From contig CM033116.1 in assembly GCA_019321725.1 (NCBI GenBank), positions 17,117,420-17,181,419 of the forward strand: 64,000 nt of DNA. Direction: 5' to 3'. The DNA comes from Paulownia fortunei (lineage: Eukaryota; Streptophyta; Magnoliopsida; Lamiales; Paulowniaceae). The notes below the pieces were generated by a model that saw nothing but the letters and a program-made list of their open reading frames with translations, did no database searches and was not told the origin of the DNA. Shown here piece by piece: positions 22,807 through 34,560 of the stretch. The position numbers and the translations under genes are program-made. Within the stretch, counting starts at the first letter, position 1. Every line of letters starts with the position of its first letter.

Positions 22807-24550
22807 TGATTTTACGTTCCCTTGTCTGTTTAAAGCGGCGGCTTCCCTTCACTCTCCTATTCTTGGCCAACAATTTCACGGGCTTGCCCTGAAACTTATG
22901 TTGATTGATGACGTGTTTGTCGCCTGCAGCGCGTTTGATATGTACTCCAAGACGGGGTTTTTGAGTGAGGCGAACAAACTGTTTGATGAAATGCCGTATA
23001 GAAATATAACTACGTGGAATGCATGCATTTCCAATGCAGTTCTTAATGGGAAGCCTCGCGAGGGGATTTGCAAGTTTGTGCAGCTTTTACGTGATGGTGA
23101 GGCTGCTCCGAATTCAATTTCTTTCTGTGCTTTCTTGAATGCGTGTTCTGATGGTGCGTTCTTGACGCAAGGGCAGCAATTGCATGGATATTTGATTAAA
23201 GAAGGGCACGAGGCAGACGTTTCGGTTTTAAATGGGTTAATTGATTTTTATGGCAAGTGTCACAAAGTTGGCTTTTCGGAGAGAGTTTTTGAGAAGATGA
23301 GTGAGCGTAATGTTGTTTCATGGTGTTCGATGTTGGCGGTTTATGAACAGAATGATATGGGAGAGATGGCCTGTGGGTTGTTTTGGAAGTCAAGGAGGAC
23401 AGGGGTTGAGCCGACAGATTTCATGGTTTCAAGTGTGCTCAGCGCGTGTGCAGGGTTAGCGGCACTTGAATCAGGGAGAGTGGTTCATGGTCTGGCAGTG
23501 AAGGCCTGTGTTGAGGAGAACATATTTGTCGGGAGTGCGCTTGTGGACATGTATGGGAAGTGTGGGAGTATCAAGGATTGTGAGAGAGCTTTCTTCATGA
23601 TGCCCAGGAGAAATTTAATTTGTTGGAATGCATTAATTGGTGGATATGCTCATCAAGGACGTGCAGACATGGCACTGGAATTGTTCAAGGAGATGACTAA
23701 TTGCAGGGATACTGAGGGGTTGCTGCCTAACTATGTAACTTTTGTGTGTGTGTTAACTGCTTGCAGTAGGGGTGGTATGGTGAAAGTGGGGATGCATATC
23801 TTCGAGTCAATGAGGAAGGAATATGGGATTAATCCTGGGGCGGAGCATTATGCATGTGTTGTGGACATGTTAGGGCGAGCAGGGCAGGTGGAACGTGCTT
23901 ATCAATTTATAAGGCAAATGCGAGTTCGCCCTACCATTTCAATTTGGGGAGCTTTATTAGGTGCCAGTAAAATGCATGGCAAACCAGAACTGGGGAAGAT
24001 AGCAGCTGAGAATTTATTTGAACTTGATCCACAAGATTCTGGAAATCATGTTCTCCTTGCAAATATGTTTGCTGCTGCAGGCCAGTGGGATGAGGCCAAT
24101 CTTGTGAGGAAGGAGATGAAGGATGTGGGGATTAAGAAAGGGGCAGGTTGCAGTTGGATATCTGTTAAGAATTCAGTCCACGTTTTTCAAGCAAAAGATA
24201 CATCACATAGTAGAAACGCTGAGATTCAGGCAATGCTAGCTAAATTAAGGAAAGATATGAAGGCTGCTGGATATATTCCTGACACCAAATTGGCTCTCTA
24301 CGATGTAGAGGATGAAGAGAAAGAAACAGAAGTTTGGACCCACAGTGAGAAGATTGCACTTGCATTTGGCCTTATTGCCCTCCCTTCTGGAGTCCCTATA
24401 AGGATAACAAAGAATCTTAGAGTCTGTGTGGATTGCCATAGTGCAATAAAGTTCATATCAGGCATTGTTCGACGAGAAATCATAGTTAGAGACAACAACC
24501 GGTTTCATCTTTTCATGGACAATCAATGCTCTTGTGGTGATTACTGGTGA
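22481..24550 (+). CDS. LOI1: PPR-DYW RNA editing factor, LOI1/MEF11-like
   Basis: A 689-residue pentatricopeptide repeat protein without introns. From memory of the family it aligns end to end with Arabidopsis At4g14850 (LOI1/MEF11, 684 residues), a mitochondrial editing factor that directs C-to-U changes. PPR repeats run to about residue 485 (for example ALVDMYGKCGS, YACVVDMLGRAG). E and E+ motifs follow from IWGALLGASKMHGKPELG (residue 488 onward), and a DYW deaminase domain ends the protein. Its zinc and catalytic signature is complete: HSE at 621-623, CVDCH at 649-653, and C683-x-C685 before the terminal DYW. The ATG at 22481 is preferred because the protein from there matches the family length. 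The first 300 bp are much more GC-rich than the surroundings. A MITE lies just upstream. Confidence 0.93.
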   Translation: MPFLSPKSLASLVESAVSTQSSLLGRAAHAQVIKTLGLALDAFLSNHLINMYSKLDRPDSARVLLSLTPPHVRSVVTWTSLISGNVQNGHITSALSCFSTMRRECVQPNDFTFPCLFKAAASLHSPILGQQFHGLALKLMLIDDVFVACSAFDMYSKTGFLSEANKLFDEMPYRNITTWNACISNAVLNGKPREGICKFVQLLRDGEAAPNSISFCAFLNACSDGAFLTQGQQLHGYLIKEGHEADVSVLNGLIDFYGKCHKVGFSERVFEKMSERNVVSWCSMLAVYEQNDMGEMACGLFWKSRRTGVEPTDFMVSSVLSACAGLAALESGRVVHGLAVKACVEENIFVGSALVDMYGKCGSIKDCERAFFMMPRRNLICWNALIGGYAHQGRADMALELFKEMTNCRDTEGLLPNYVTFVCVLTACSRGGMVKVGMHIFESMRKEYGINPGAEHYACVVDMLGRAGQVERAYQFIRQMRVRPTISIWGALLGASKMHGKPELGKIAAENLFELDPQDSGNHVLLANMFAAAGQWDEANLVRKEMKDVGIKKGAGCSWISVKNSVHVFQAKDTSHSRNAEIQAMLAKLRKDMKAAGYIPDTKLALYDVEDEEKETEVWTHSEKIALAFGLIALPSGVPIRITKNLRVCVDCHSAIKFISGIVRREIIVRDNNRFHLFMDNQCSCGDYW

Positions 24551-26936
24551 ACATGTGGATGCCTTTTGCTGCAGGCCTATTGCTACCTCGTTCAATAGCA
24601 GCCTTTAAGCAAAACCATGCTTATTGAATCTTTAAGGTCAAGTTAAAATCTTGTTTCATCTTAAAATCTCCTTGTTTGCTAGCAACTGAGCATGAAAGCT
24701 TACAGTTAAGAATCCAAGCTGCAAGTAGTTTTGGAACTGCAGGCTAAAGCATGTCTTCCTATGGATTGCAGAGAATCATGTCTCCTTTTTCACATTGCAG
24801 ATGTTCATTCAAGGTTATGATAGGTAATCAATTGTTTCATTTCTTTTACTAGAATCAAATTATTATACTAATTTTGAAAGTTGATCATTTTATTTCTTTT
24901 CTTTTTACTTCTTATATGCATTGAAATGTAGCACTATTAAATTGATGCCTCATTCTTGGTTTTGTAAGCCTTTTTGGCTTGTTTGCTTTTTTGGGATTAG
25001 AGTTGGTTTACATAAATATACTATAAGTTGGACTTCTCTCCCTCTCTTATTGGGGTATTTTGCTCTCTTGGCTAAGCTGAAGAAAATAAAAGCAGGAGCT
25101 TCAGAATTCTTTTAACTTTTTATCTTCGTTTGTCTTGCTTTTATGTGTTGATTTTTTACTCTCCAGGAAATAAGATTCACTTTCACACTTTCCTAGATGT
25201 TACTGCTCACCCAATGGTCAGCCCAGCAAAGGCTTACATGCCATCTTTCTAATGAGGTACTTTTCTTCAGAAAAAGTATCATTTTAAGCATTATACAGTT
25301 TTTGTTTTTTTTTTATAATTTGTTATTGGTAGATTTTTACAGATCATGTGTATACCATTGAAAGACTCGTTCAAATTTGTAGCTGTATTTCTCGCAACAA
25401 CCCATGAAATAGAGCTCGCTGAAGTTGAACACTGATGCAGCTTGCTGAAGCATGTTGAGCTACAAAAAAGAAAAATGGCTCATAGAGGATGATACAGCTT
25501 TGGGCTTGCTACACTGATTTGCTCCAGAAATATTATCATTGAAATGCTGTTAATTAGGGAAGGCTCAGCGTGAAAAAACCAGATGCTGTCAGAAACTGAG
25601 TGAACACACGCAATGATCTTTCAAAATATAAACTAGGAAGCCTCAACTATCCATGGATGATATATTTTCATTAGGTACCAAACATTTTTTTGATGCGAGG
25701 ACGTACATAAGCAAAAGAATTAAGTAAATGAATTTTTCTCAATGTTAGTGCCTAAAAATATGTAATTCTTAGGAAGTCTCAAGGGGCAATAGCGCATGCA
25801 CACGCAACCTCTTAGCCCACACGTGGATGCAATGTGGGACACCCGGCCCCAAGCCGCCCATTTGATTTCCAACCCGATCCGGAACTCTAACCACTTCTTT
25901 GTGATGTTTAGAGCTAGCCCTTGGAGGCTCCTGTCTCCCTTGAGGCTTTGCTCGATTGGTGCTTTGCAACTGGAGAAGGTTGGCCAATGCTCATCATGCA
26001 TGCTACCCTTATAATAGGCTTAGCAACAAAAAATAAGTGACAACAATGGAGATTGATTGGCCGAGGAAGCATGCCCTTTGCATCTTCCTCGTCTGATCTC
26101 AAAATGACTTCTTGTTCGAAACCTTAGCATAGCTCTGGACCTCTTCTACAACTTGCAAAATGTCAGCCTTATTTGATTTTCCATTGTTGAAGACTTACCC
26201 TTGCAATATTTTGAAACTACAATGATGTCATTTCATTGTCAGTATGAAAACATAATTATCATTTGTTATTCAAGTGGAATTATCTTATTGTAAAACTTGG
26301 TGGATATGTTCCCTCTCATTAAAAAAGTTCAGCAAAATTTCATTGCTATAGCCTCCATTGCTAAAGCCCTCTGCTCCGCTTCTCAAGCTCTTGTTGAACA
26401 GTCTTCAACTCCGATGCCCAAACGGATATGAGATGTCTTTATACTTGGTGGAGAGCTTCATCATAATTCAAAGAATGTCCCATGCGAATAATATTGCAAT
26501 TTCCACCTCGTAAGAGTATCTGCTCGTGGGCAGACGGTGCCCACTCATGCATGTCGACAACTCCTTGCCGCCCGCTGCTCATCTTCAAGTTATAGTTGCT
26601 ACTCTTGGTTTGAAAGGTGACTCATGACCTCCTCCTCCACTCGATCTGTCGACGTCCTAATTGACACACACACAAAGGCTAGAAGTGTATGCGGTGCCAA
26701 ATACTCAACTTTATTTACTAAAACACCAGTGTAATGCCAACTCATCCGAGCCATCAAATGTGCCTTTGTACAATTCGATTGTTGTTGTGATTATGCTTAA
26801 ACCTTTTTAGAATAATTTCCTTTCACCCACATGTTCACTTTTTACCTTAACCAAACATAGCGAAACTTCAACATGAATTGAAACCGTAATATAGGATTTA
26901 GAGATACTTACGTTAAAATTTAAATGATCATTCATC
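24551..26936. other. Downstream of the PPR gene, no further gene recognised
   Basis: The first few hundred bases are presumably 3' UTR. A GC-richer patch at 25780-26100 has open frames of 60-93 codons on both strands but no domain I recognise. Another GC-richer patch lies at 26430-26660. Neither shows splice-linked coding sequence that I could support. Confidence 0.5.
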
Positions 26937-28012
26937 TAGACCCGACCACGTTTGGATCCGGCTCGTGATCGGCTTGTGATTAATGGGTCAGAACTCAGAA
27001 CCGACCCGTAAGTTCATGAGTCGGTTATGGGTTTGAGTTTTCACAACCCATGAACCGCCGGGTCGGGCCCTGCCCGTCGAATTGTTGGGCCCGACTCGAC
27101 AGTTTTTTTTTTTAAAATTATTGATTTCCGAATACCCCTTTTTATTGCATTGTTAAATTCATTTTCGGATACCCTTTACCAAATATTTTTGTATTTTGAC
27201 ATATCAGAGCTAACAAAATTATTCTTATATACAATAAGAACAATAGTTTTTTTTTTTTAAAAAATAATTGATAATTTTCATAAAAAATGAGTAATATTTT
27301 TTCATAAAAATAAATTATATTTACTTACATATAAGCATATCTAAGCAACTATGGTAGAATGTTTTAAAGATTTGTAGCACTAAAACAAAAGAGCATCAAA
27401 GTTCATTATGATAATGTAGAATAAGTAGGGCACAAAATGATCAATAAAATTGAAAAATAAATATTAAGACAATGATTTTTGTTTTTTATTTTTAAATTGT
27501 TTTTAACTGTATAATTTAAATTTTAGCTAATATTTTTTCAAAATTTATATGCAAATTTTATTAAAATCTAAGCTTAAACTTTAAAACTTCAAGTTGAACA
27601 TCTTTTTATTTTTATTTTTAAAGTTTATTGTAATTATAATATTTGATAATTTAAGTTTTAGGTAACAATTTTTTTTTCAAATTTAAGTTAAAGTTTTTTC
27701 ATTATACTAAAAAATTAATAATATTTTTTTAAAATTAAGTTCAAAAATTTTCATTCAAATTTAAGTTTAAGATTTCAAGCCCTTGTTTTTGTTTTTTTAA
27801 AAAGTTATAATTTCGTAAAATTAATGGTTAGTTAAGAAGTTACAATTTTTCAAAACATAAGTCAAAATAAAAAAAAATAAAAAAAATCAAGGGTCGGACT
27901 CAAAACTGGAACCGACAGTTAACTGGAACTGACCCGCCGTTTTTGAAACTCAGACTGTAACCGGCCTTTAAGGGTCGGCATTTTCTGAATCGTGGAACCG
28001 TGGTCAGGTCTA
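26937..28012 (+). mobile_element. hAT-like non-autonomous element, copy 1
   Basis: The ends are inverted repeats: TAGACCCGACCACG at left and CGTGGTCAGGTCTA at right. GC-rich subterminal blocks full of CCGACCCG, GGGTCGG and AACCG words flank an AT-rich interior. Two related copies lie at 52341-53430 and 56523-57558, the latter with an 8-bp target duplication typical of hAT. No matching duplication is visible around this copy. It contains one copy of a 42-bp unit (near 27376-27420) that is triplicated in copy 2. It lies directly against the LTR of the copia element that follows. Confidence 0.65.
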
Positions 28013-28335
28013 ACTAATGCACCTACTAAGTCTCCTACTTTCTTAGTGATAAACTTTGGTAATTATTTTATTCTACATGCTACGGATGATTGAGGCCTAT
28101 AAATAGGCAATGTTGTTGGATATTTCATACGATCCGAGGGAAAAATTAAGGAAGTGAGAAAAAAAGCCAAGCAAGGCTATTTGAGAATATAAAATAGAAA
28201 TTGTACCGAGTGTTGTTTGCAATACCAAATAATGAGCATATTTTTATTAATATTACATTTGTAATATTAACATTCCATTTATTTTTACCTCTCTTATATA
28301 TATTTTTTATATATTTACACCCTTACACCTAATAT
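28013..28335 (+). repeat. 5' LTR part of copia element A
   Basis: It contains a CCTATAAATAGG promoter-like word near 28095 and ends in an AT-rich tail (TTTGCAATACCAAATAATG onward). That tail reappears at 33331-33446 as the 3' LTR remnant. It is followed by the primer-binding site. The left boundary is set only by the neighbouring hAT-like element. Confidence 0.5.
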
Positions 28336-28338
28336 TTG

Positions 28339-28350
28339 TGGTATCAGAGC
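28339..28350 (+). other. Primer-binding site, initiator tRNA-Met type
   Basis: TGGTATCAGAGC, the standard complement of the initiator tRNA-Met 3' end used by plant Ty1/copia elements, a few bases after the LTR. Confidence 0.85.
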
Positions 28351-28385
28351 TACCTTTGGCCTGATAACCCATTCTATACACAAAA

Positions 28386-31300
28386 ATGGCTTCAACCAAC
28401 AGCAGTAAACTTGCTTTCATCCATTCCCAACAAGGTGTTCTTATATTTGTTGTCAAGATTACCAGTTATAGAGTGTCTTGATGTGCACATTATTCATGTC
28501 CCATGAACTTTGGGATATTGTTGAAGAGGGGTATAATACATGTACTCCGGAGGAGGAAGTCGCGCTAGTAATAACAGAAAAAAAAACAGCATAAAGAGTA
28601 CAAGACGAAAGATGCAAGAGCCTTGTCATTTATGCACCAAAGTGTAAGTCGATCCATTCTTCCACGAATCAAAAGATGCATGGCAAATTCTGAAAAAGCA
28701 ATTAGAGGATTTGCAAAAGTCATCTCTATCAAATTGCAAAATTTATGGCGAGATTTTAATAATTTAGCTATGAAAGATAGCAAAAATGTGCAAGAATTTT
28801 TTTTAGAGTTTCTACAGTTGTAAATCAAATAAGAGGATATGGAGATACTGTTGAAGACCGAAAGATTGTAAAGATGCTACAAAGTTTGTCAGCAAAGTTC
28901 GAGCATATAGTCGCTGCTATTGAAGAATCCAAAAATTTGTCAAAATTATCTTTGGATGAACTTATGGGATCACTAGAAGCCCATGAAAAAAGAATGAGTA
29001 GATTTTCAAGTCAAAGCTTAGAGCAAACCTTTCAATGAAAAGTTAATATTTCAGAGCAAAAAAAATCAGTAAGATGGTCAGAAGAACAACTCAATTCAAC
29101 GAGGTGCACGAGGCAGAGGTCGTGGTAGATATCAAAACTTCCAAACATAAGGACAAGGAAGAAGAGGCATTTCTAGATGAGAAAATTTAATCAAAATTCA
29201 TATTTATATTACCGAATATGCAGGAGGAACGGTCATGAAACAAAAAAATTATCGGAATAAATGCAAAAGATGCAAAAGTGCAAATCATTCCCAATGAGAT
29301 TGTTGGTATAAAGATGATGGAGATATAAAGGGGGTCAATTTCACATAAAGAAATGAGGACAATCAGGTATTTTATTCTTGCTTAAACTCTCAACAATAAA
29401 TTGAGAATATTTGGTACGTGGATAGCGGTTGCAGCAATCACATGTGTGGAAATAAGAAATGTTCATGAAGATCGATGAATCATATTCATCAGGAGGTAAA
29501 ACTCTAAGATGGCAAAGCACACAAAATTACCGAAAAAGGAGTAATTACAGTCCATACGAAAGAAGGCAAAACCAATATTGTCAAGGATGCCTTTTATGTG
29601 CTAGACTTAACTCAGAATTTATTAAGCGTCAGTTAGCTACTAGAGAAAAATTACAAAGTGGAATTCAATAATGACCAGTGTGTTATTATTGATAAGCAGA
29701 AAAATCTCACAATGGCTAAAATTAAGATGAGTTCAAATAAAGTTTTTTCTCTTAATTTACCATTGACTGAGAAAGTCGTACTTCAGAGAACAACATATGA
29801 AGATTACAACCTTTGGCATTTGAGGTATGGACATTTGAGCTATAAAGGCATACATCTATTGAATAAGAAAAATATGGCATTTGGCATTCCAAATATTCCA
29901 GATCAAGACAAGCCATGTGAAGGATATATTTATGGTAAAATGCATCGGTTGCCATTTCCAAAGACATCATACGGAGCCGAAGCTCCTCAAGAGATAGTAC
30001 ATGCTGACATATGTGGGCCAACACAAACACCATCTCTTAACGACAATATGTATTTTCTCTTGTTTGTTGATGATTACAACATAATGATATGGATCTATAT
30101 CTTAAAGCAAAAGTCAGAAGCATTTCCAAAATTTCTGGAGTTCAAAACATATGTTGAAAATCAAAGTGGCAGAAAAATAAAATTTCTGCGGACAGACCGA
30201 TGAGGTGAATTCATTGGAAAATCCTTCTTGAATTATTACAAAGAAAAAGGAATCCATCGATAACTAACAGTCTAGTTCAACCCACAACAAAATGGAGTTA
30301 TAGAGCGAAAGAATCATACAATAGTTGAAATGGCATTAAACATGATGACATGAAAAGGATTTCTAAAATTTTTTTTGGGCAGAAGCAGTAAATGCAACAG
30401 TCTATATTCTGAATCGGTTACTGACAAAGGCAGTTTCCAATGAGACTCCATACGAGGCTTGGCATCAAAGAAAGCCTCAAGTAAATCATCTCAAAGTTTT
30501 TGGCTGCATTGCTTATTCATATATTCCTTCCTAGCATAGAAAGAAGTTCTATGGTAAGAGAGATTTATGAATCATGTGATGTAACATTTTTCGCTTGTGA
30601 GCCACACACTTATGCACAAGCTGCTAAAGAAGAAGTTTGACAAATAGCAATGGATGAAGAAATTGCAAGCATTAAGAAGAACCAAACATGGGAGCTTGTA
30701 GACCTTCCCGAAGAAAAAAGTGTGATCGGGGTAAAATGGATCTACAAAACAAAGTACAAGGAAGATGGCTCAATTCACAAGCACAAAGCTCGTTTTGTTG
30801 CAAAGGGATATTCTTAGCAGCCATGAGTTGATTTTAATGAGACATTTGCATTGCTCGAATAGAAACAATACGACTTGTCTTAGTTCTAGCAGCACAATTT
30901 CAGCTACCAGTTTATCAATTGGATGTTAAATCAGCATTTCTCAATGGTGATCTAGAAGAAGAAGTTTATGTGGAGCAATCAGAAGGTTATGTTGTCGAAG
31001 GCAAAGAAGATAAAGTCTCGACTCAGAAAAGCATTATACGGATTGAAACAAGCACCAAGAGTCTGGAATAACAAAATTAATAGTTATTTTCAAAGAAATG
31101 GATTTTAAAGAAGTCAAAATGAGCCGTCATTATACGTGAAGAAAGAAGATGTGCAATTTCTTATTGTTTGTCTTTACGTAGATAATTTGATTTATATAGG
31201 GACCGATCTAGTGATGATGGATAAATCCAAAAAGACCATGATGAAGGAGTATGAAATGACTGATTTGGGTCTCATGAAATATTTTCTTGGGATTCAAGTT

Positions 31301-31831
31301 CGCCAATCAAAAGGAGAAATATTAATTTCTCAACAAAAATATCTTGAAAAAATATTGAAAAAATTCAGATGAACAATTGCAAGCCAATCTCAACTTCGCT
31401 TATAGTTAGTAAAAAATTACAGTTGAATGATGGCACAACCAAAGTTGATGCAAAGACTTACAAAATTTTAGTCGACTCTTTAATCTACTTGACACATACA
31501 AGGCCTGATATTGTCTATCCAATCAGCTTGATATCAAGGTTCATGCACGATCCAAACAAATTACACTATATAGCAGCAAAAAAGATCTTACAACACCTTT
31601 AAGAAATGAGAAAATCTGGTATCAAGTATGTCAAAGAGAGAAAATAAACTCATTGGATACACTGATAATGACTGGGTTGGGTCACTTGATGATCGTAAAA
31701 GTACTTCTGGATATGTATTTTGTTTAGATTCAAAAATAATTGCATGGGCATCTAAGAAACAGAAGACAGTTTCACTCTTGTCAGCAGAAGTAGAATATAT
31801 CGCAGCCACTGATGCCACTTGTGAAGCAGTT
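28386..31831 (+). pseudogene. Ty1/copia gag-pol relic (element A)
   Basis: Order of domains fits Ty1/copia. Gag starts MASTNSSK at 28386. A zinc knuckle relic (CKRC...H...C, with a TGA inside) lies near 29267-29310, and the protease motif VDSGCSNH at 29418-29441. In the integrase zinc finger the second Cys of the final CxxC is Tyr (CEGY). The integrase core is at 29990-30320 with HADICGP, a TGA after RTDR, and VIERKN. Reverse transcriptase spans 30620-31600 and RNase H runs to 31831. The catalytic YVDD box is YVDN at 31175-31186. There are many stops and frame changes, and sequence between integrase and reverse transcriptase is missing (near 30545-30600). RNase H breaks off at AATDATCEAV, where a different copia element begins. 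Confidence 0.85.
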
Positions 31832-33054
31832 TTCACCCACTGCCAAGCTTACTACTCTTCGTTGTCTTCTTACTGTTGCCACTGCCCGCAATTGGTTCAT
31901 CCACCAGCTTGACCTATAAAATGCCTTTCTCCATGGAGATTTACATGAAGTTGTCTACATAAAACAAGCATCACGCAATTAGTTTTCTATATTTTCAGAT
32001 ACTATTTAGAAAATCGGTTTTCTACAATCAAAGGCCGACTATTCATTTTTAACCAAAGTTCAAGGTACTTCTTTCACTGTAGTTCTTATTTATGTTGATG
32101 ATATACTCCTTACAGACAATGATCTTCAAGAAATGGAACGACTCACACAGTTCCTTCTCAAGCACTTTCGCATGAAAGATCTTGGCGACTTGAAATATTT
32201 TCTAGGGATTGAGTTTTCCCGATCCAACAAAGGAATTTTCATGTCACAAAGGAAATATGCACTGGATATCCTAGAGGATACAGGATTTCTTGGTGCAAGG
32301 CCAAATAGCTTTCCAAAGGAACAAAATTTGAAACTTAGTCCCACAGAGGGTTTATTACTGAATGATCCGACCAAATACAGAAGATTGGTAGGTAGACTAA
32401 TCTATCATACTGTCACAAGACCAGAAATAGTGTACGTTGTCCGCACCCTAAGCCAATTCATGCATGAGCTTAGAAAGCCACATTGGAATGTTGCTTTACG
32501 GATTCTTAGATATGTCGAGGGTACGCCTGGTTAAGGCTTACTGTTCCTTTCTACAAATAATCTTGCACTAAAAGCATTTTCTGATTCAGATTGGGCAAGT
32601 TGTAATTTCACAAGAAAATCAGTTACAAGATATTGTAATTTTCTTGGATATTCTCTCATTTCACGGAAATCCAAGAAGCAAGCACATGTCTCAAGGTCGT
32701 CTGCAGAGGCAGAATACCGAGCCATGGCAAATACTTGCTTAGAATTGACTTGGTTACACTACATCTTATAAGACTTGAGAGTTACACAGTCATCTCCGAC
32801 GCCACTGTTCTGTAATAATCAAGCAGCACTTCATATAGCTGCCAATCCTGTATTTCATGAGCGCACAAAACACATTGAAATAGACTACCACATTATTTGA
32901 GAAAAGTTGCAAACGAGAATGATTAGCCCTTCGTACATGCCTACTCGCTTGTAGTTAGCAGACATATTCACAAAAGCTTTGGTAAAAGATCAATTTGTTT
33001 GATTACGTAACAAGTTGGGACTTCACGATGTTCACTCTCCAACTTGAGAGGGAG
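31832..33054 (+). pseudogene. Second copia fragment (element B): RT and RNase H
   Basis: Directly after the break in element A, a different copia polyprotein begins in the middle of reverse transcriptase, with NWFIHQLD and AFLHGDLHE-type words near 31890-31945. An intact YVDD lies at 32091-32102, then FRMKDLGDLKYFLGIEFSR, ending with RNase H words [13 protein letters not shown] and [12 protein letters not shown]. Stops occur at several places. A polypurine tract GAGAGGGAG at 33046-33054 closes it. Gag, protease and integrase of this element are absent. Confidence 0.85.
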
Positions 33055-33330
33055 TATTAAATTAAGCATTTAGATCATTAAAGATTTTGTATAGTCTATA
33101 TTTATTTAGTTACCTTTTCTCATTTTAGGCAACATACCTTTTATTATAAAATCCCTGTAAATTAGGTTTGTTATTATTATAGGATCCCTATAGATTAGGT
33201 AAGTAATTAAGTGATATTTACTCATTCCTTTTGTATATATTCAATGTAATTTACAAGAATGATCATTGGAGAATTTCCAAAATATCAAACTCTCTTTTCA
33301 ATATTTTTCTTTTCAATTTCTTAATATTAT
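33055..33330 (+). repeat. 3' LTR part of element B
   Basis: It begins right after the polypurine tract with TATTAAATTAAGC (a TG start mutated to TA) and continues until the tail of the element A LTR takes over near 33331. No second copy exists in the window to define its end. Confidence 0.45.
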
Positions 33331-33446
33331 TTGTAATACCAAATAGTGATCATATTTCTATTAATATTATATTTGTAATATTAACCTTCCATTTATTTTT
33401 ACCTCTCTCATATTTTTTTTTATATATTTACACTCTTACATCCAAC
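33331..33446 (+). repeat. 3' LTR tail of element A
   Basis: Matches the last ~115 bp of the LTR at 28221-28335: the AATACCAAATA word, a TTAATATTA tract, CCATTTATTTTTACCTCTC, and an end CACTCTTACATCCAACA. Only the tail of the LTR is present on this side. Confidence 0.6.
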
Positions 33447-33459
33447 AGAACAGAAAGCC

Positions 33460-34560
33460 TATGGTGACAAGGTTGGACTGGGTTTTGATCATTATAGTGT
33501 AGCCAATTCCCATGTGGCTAAGGCTGCTAATAAAAAGGATTTTCCAAAAAAAAGGGAAAAGATAAATTTGGTTCCGAGTCAAATCAATCAGACCCAAAAC
33601 TTATATAAATACAGCGCGAGCACGAGACTAGAAGGGCTAAGTGCAGTGGGCTTGCATATTTAGAAAAAAGATAAGCTAACCAAGTTCAAATCACCCAAAG
33701 TACACAGTCCTAAAGTTTAGAAGACTAAATGACAAAGTGCTAAGGGTATGAGGAACTTCAGGCGAGGTAAACATAAGAGATCCAACACCAAACATCCTAC
33801 TATGACTCAAAAGAATGTGGAAGTCTACTATCAATTATGATAGGTATGGCAGACCTAACAGAGTGTATAAGGATCACTCATTTGCTTATTATGATCCATA
33901 CTAGTCACCTGCACAGTTGCACTACACAGCGTCCATCACTCCATGCACAGAAGCTCTGCTATTCACCTGTATTTGATAGACATCGCCCACCTTCTTATAT
34001 GCATCACTCACCTACATATGAACATCATTCATATGTGAGACACAAGATCCATAAGAGGACTGCAAACATACCAAGCATAAATCTTTTATGCATAGGATAC
34101 CACATAAGGTTAATCCTCTTAAAGGAAAGATTAAGCGAGCTTGGATTCCTAAGAAAACTAATGAAGAAGGACCCGAGATGAAGTATGTGTTGCCATTGTG
34201 GTACATAGATAGTGGTCGTTCATGGGACATGATTGGAGAGCCAAGATCTCAAATTTTGGGTTTGTGACTGGCAAAATTCAGTTACTATCAATTTGTAATT
34301 TCAAGGAATCCAAAAAAATGAAAAAAATGGACTGCGGTACCAATCAAAAAGACGATTGTCCCTAGTTCCAACAATGCATTTCTCGGACTGAGAAAGTGGA
34401 AAACGAAGTGGGTTAGATAAATTCTTTTCAAATAGATAAATCTTTTTCAATTTTGAAAGAACTTATTGTCAACCTCGAAGATTCACCTAACAGACTTATC
34501 ACCAATGGAAGGACCCAACGTGGTATTTGGTGACAATTCAAAAGTACAGGCATGTTGGGT
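33460..34560 (+). pseudogene. Copia gag/protease scrap (third element)
   Basis: Frame-shifting open segments read YGDKVGLGFDHYSVANS near 33470, GKIKRAWIPKKTNEEG near 34125, a protease-like LWYIDSGRSWDM near 34195-34230, and NVVFGDNSKVQA near 34519-34554. This combination is found at the gag-protease border of SIRE-like Ty1/copia elements. The protease motif keeps DSG but its following Cys and His are changed. There is no flanking LTR. A fragment only. Confidence 0.5.

Noticed and set aside
25720..26102. Overlapping open frames of 60-93 codons on both strands in a GC-richer patch
   Set aside because: Frames on both strands are open to a similar degree, as expected from composition alone, and no motif was recognised.
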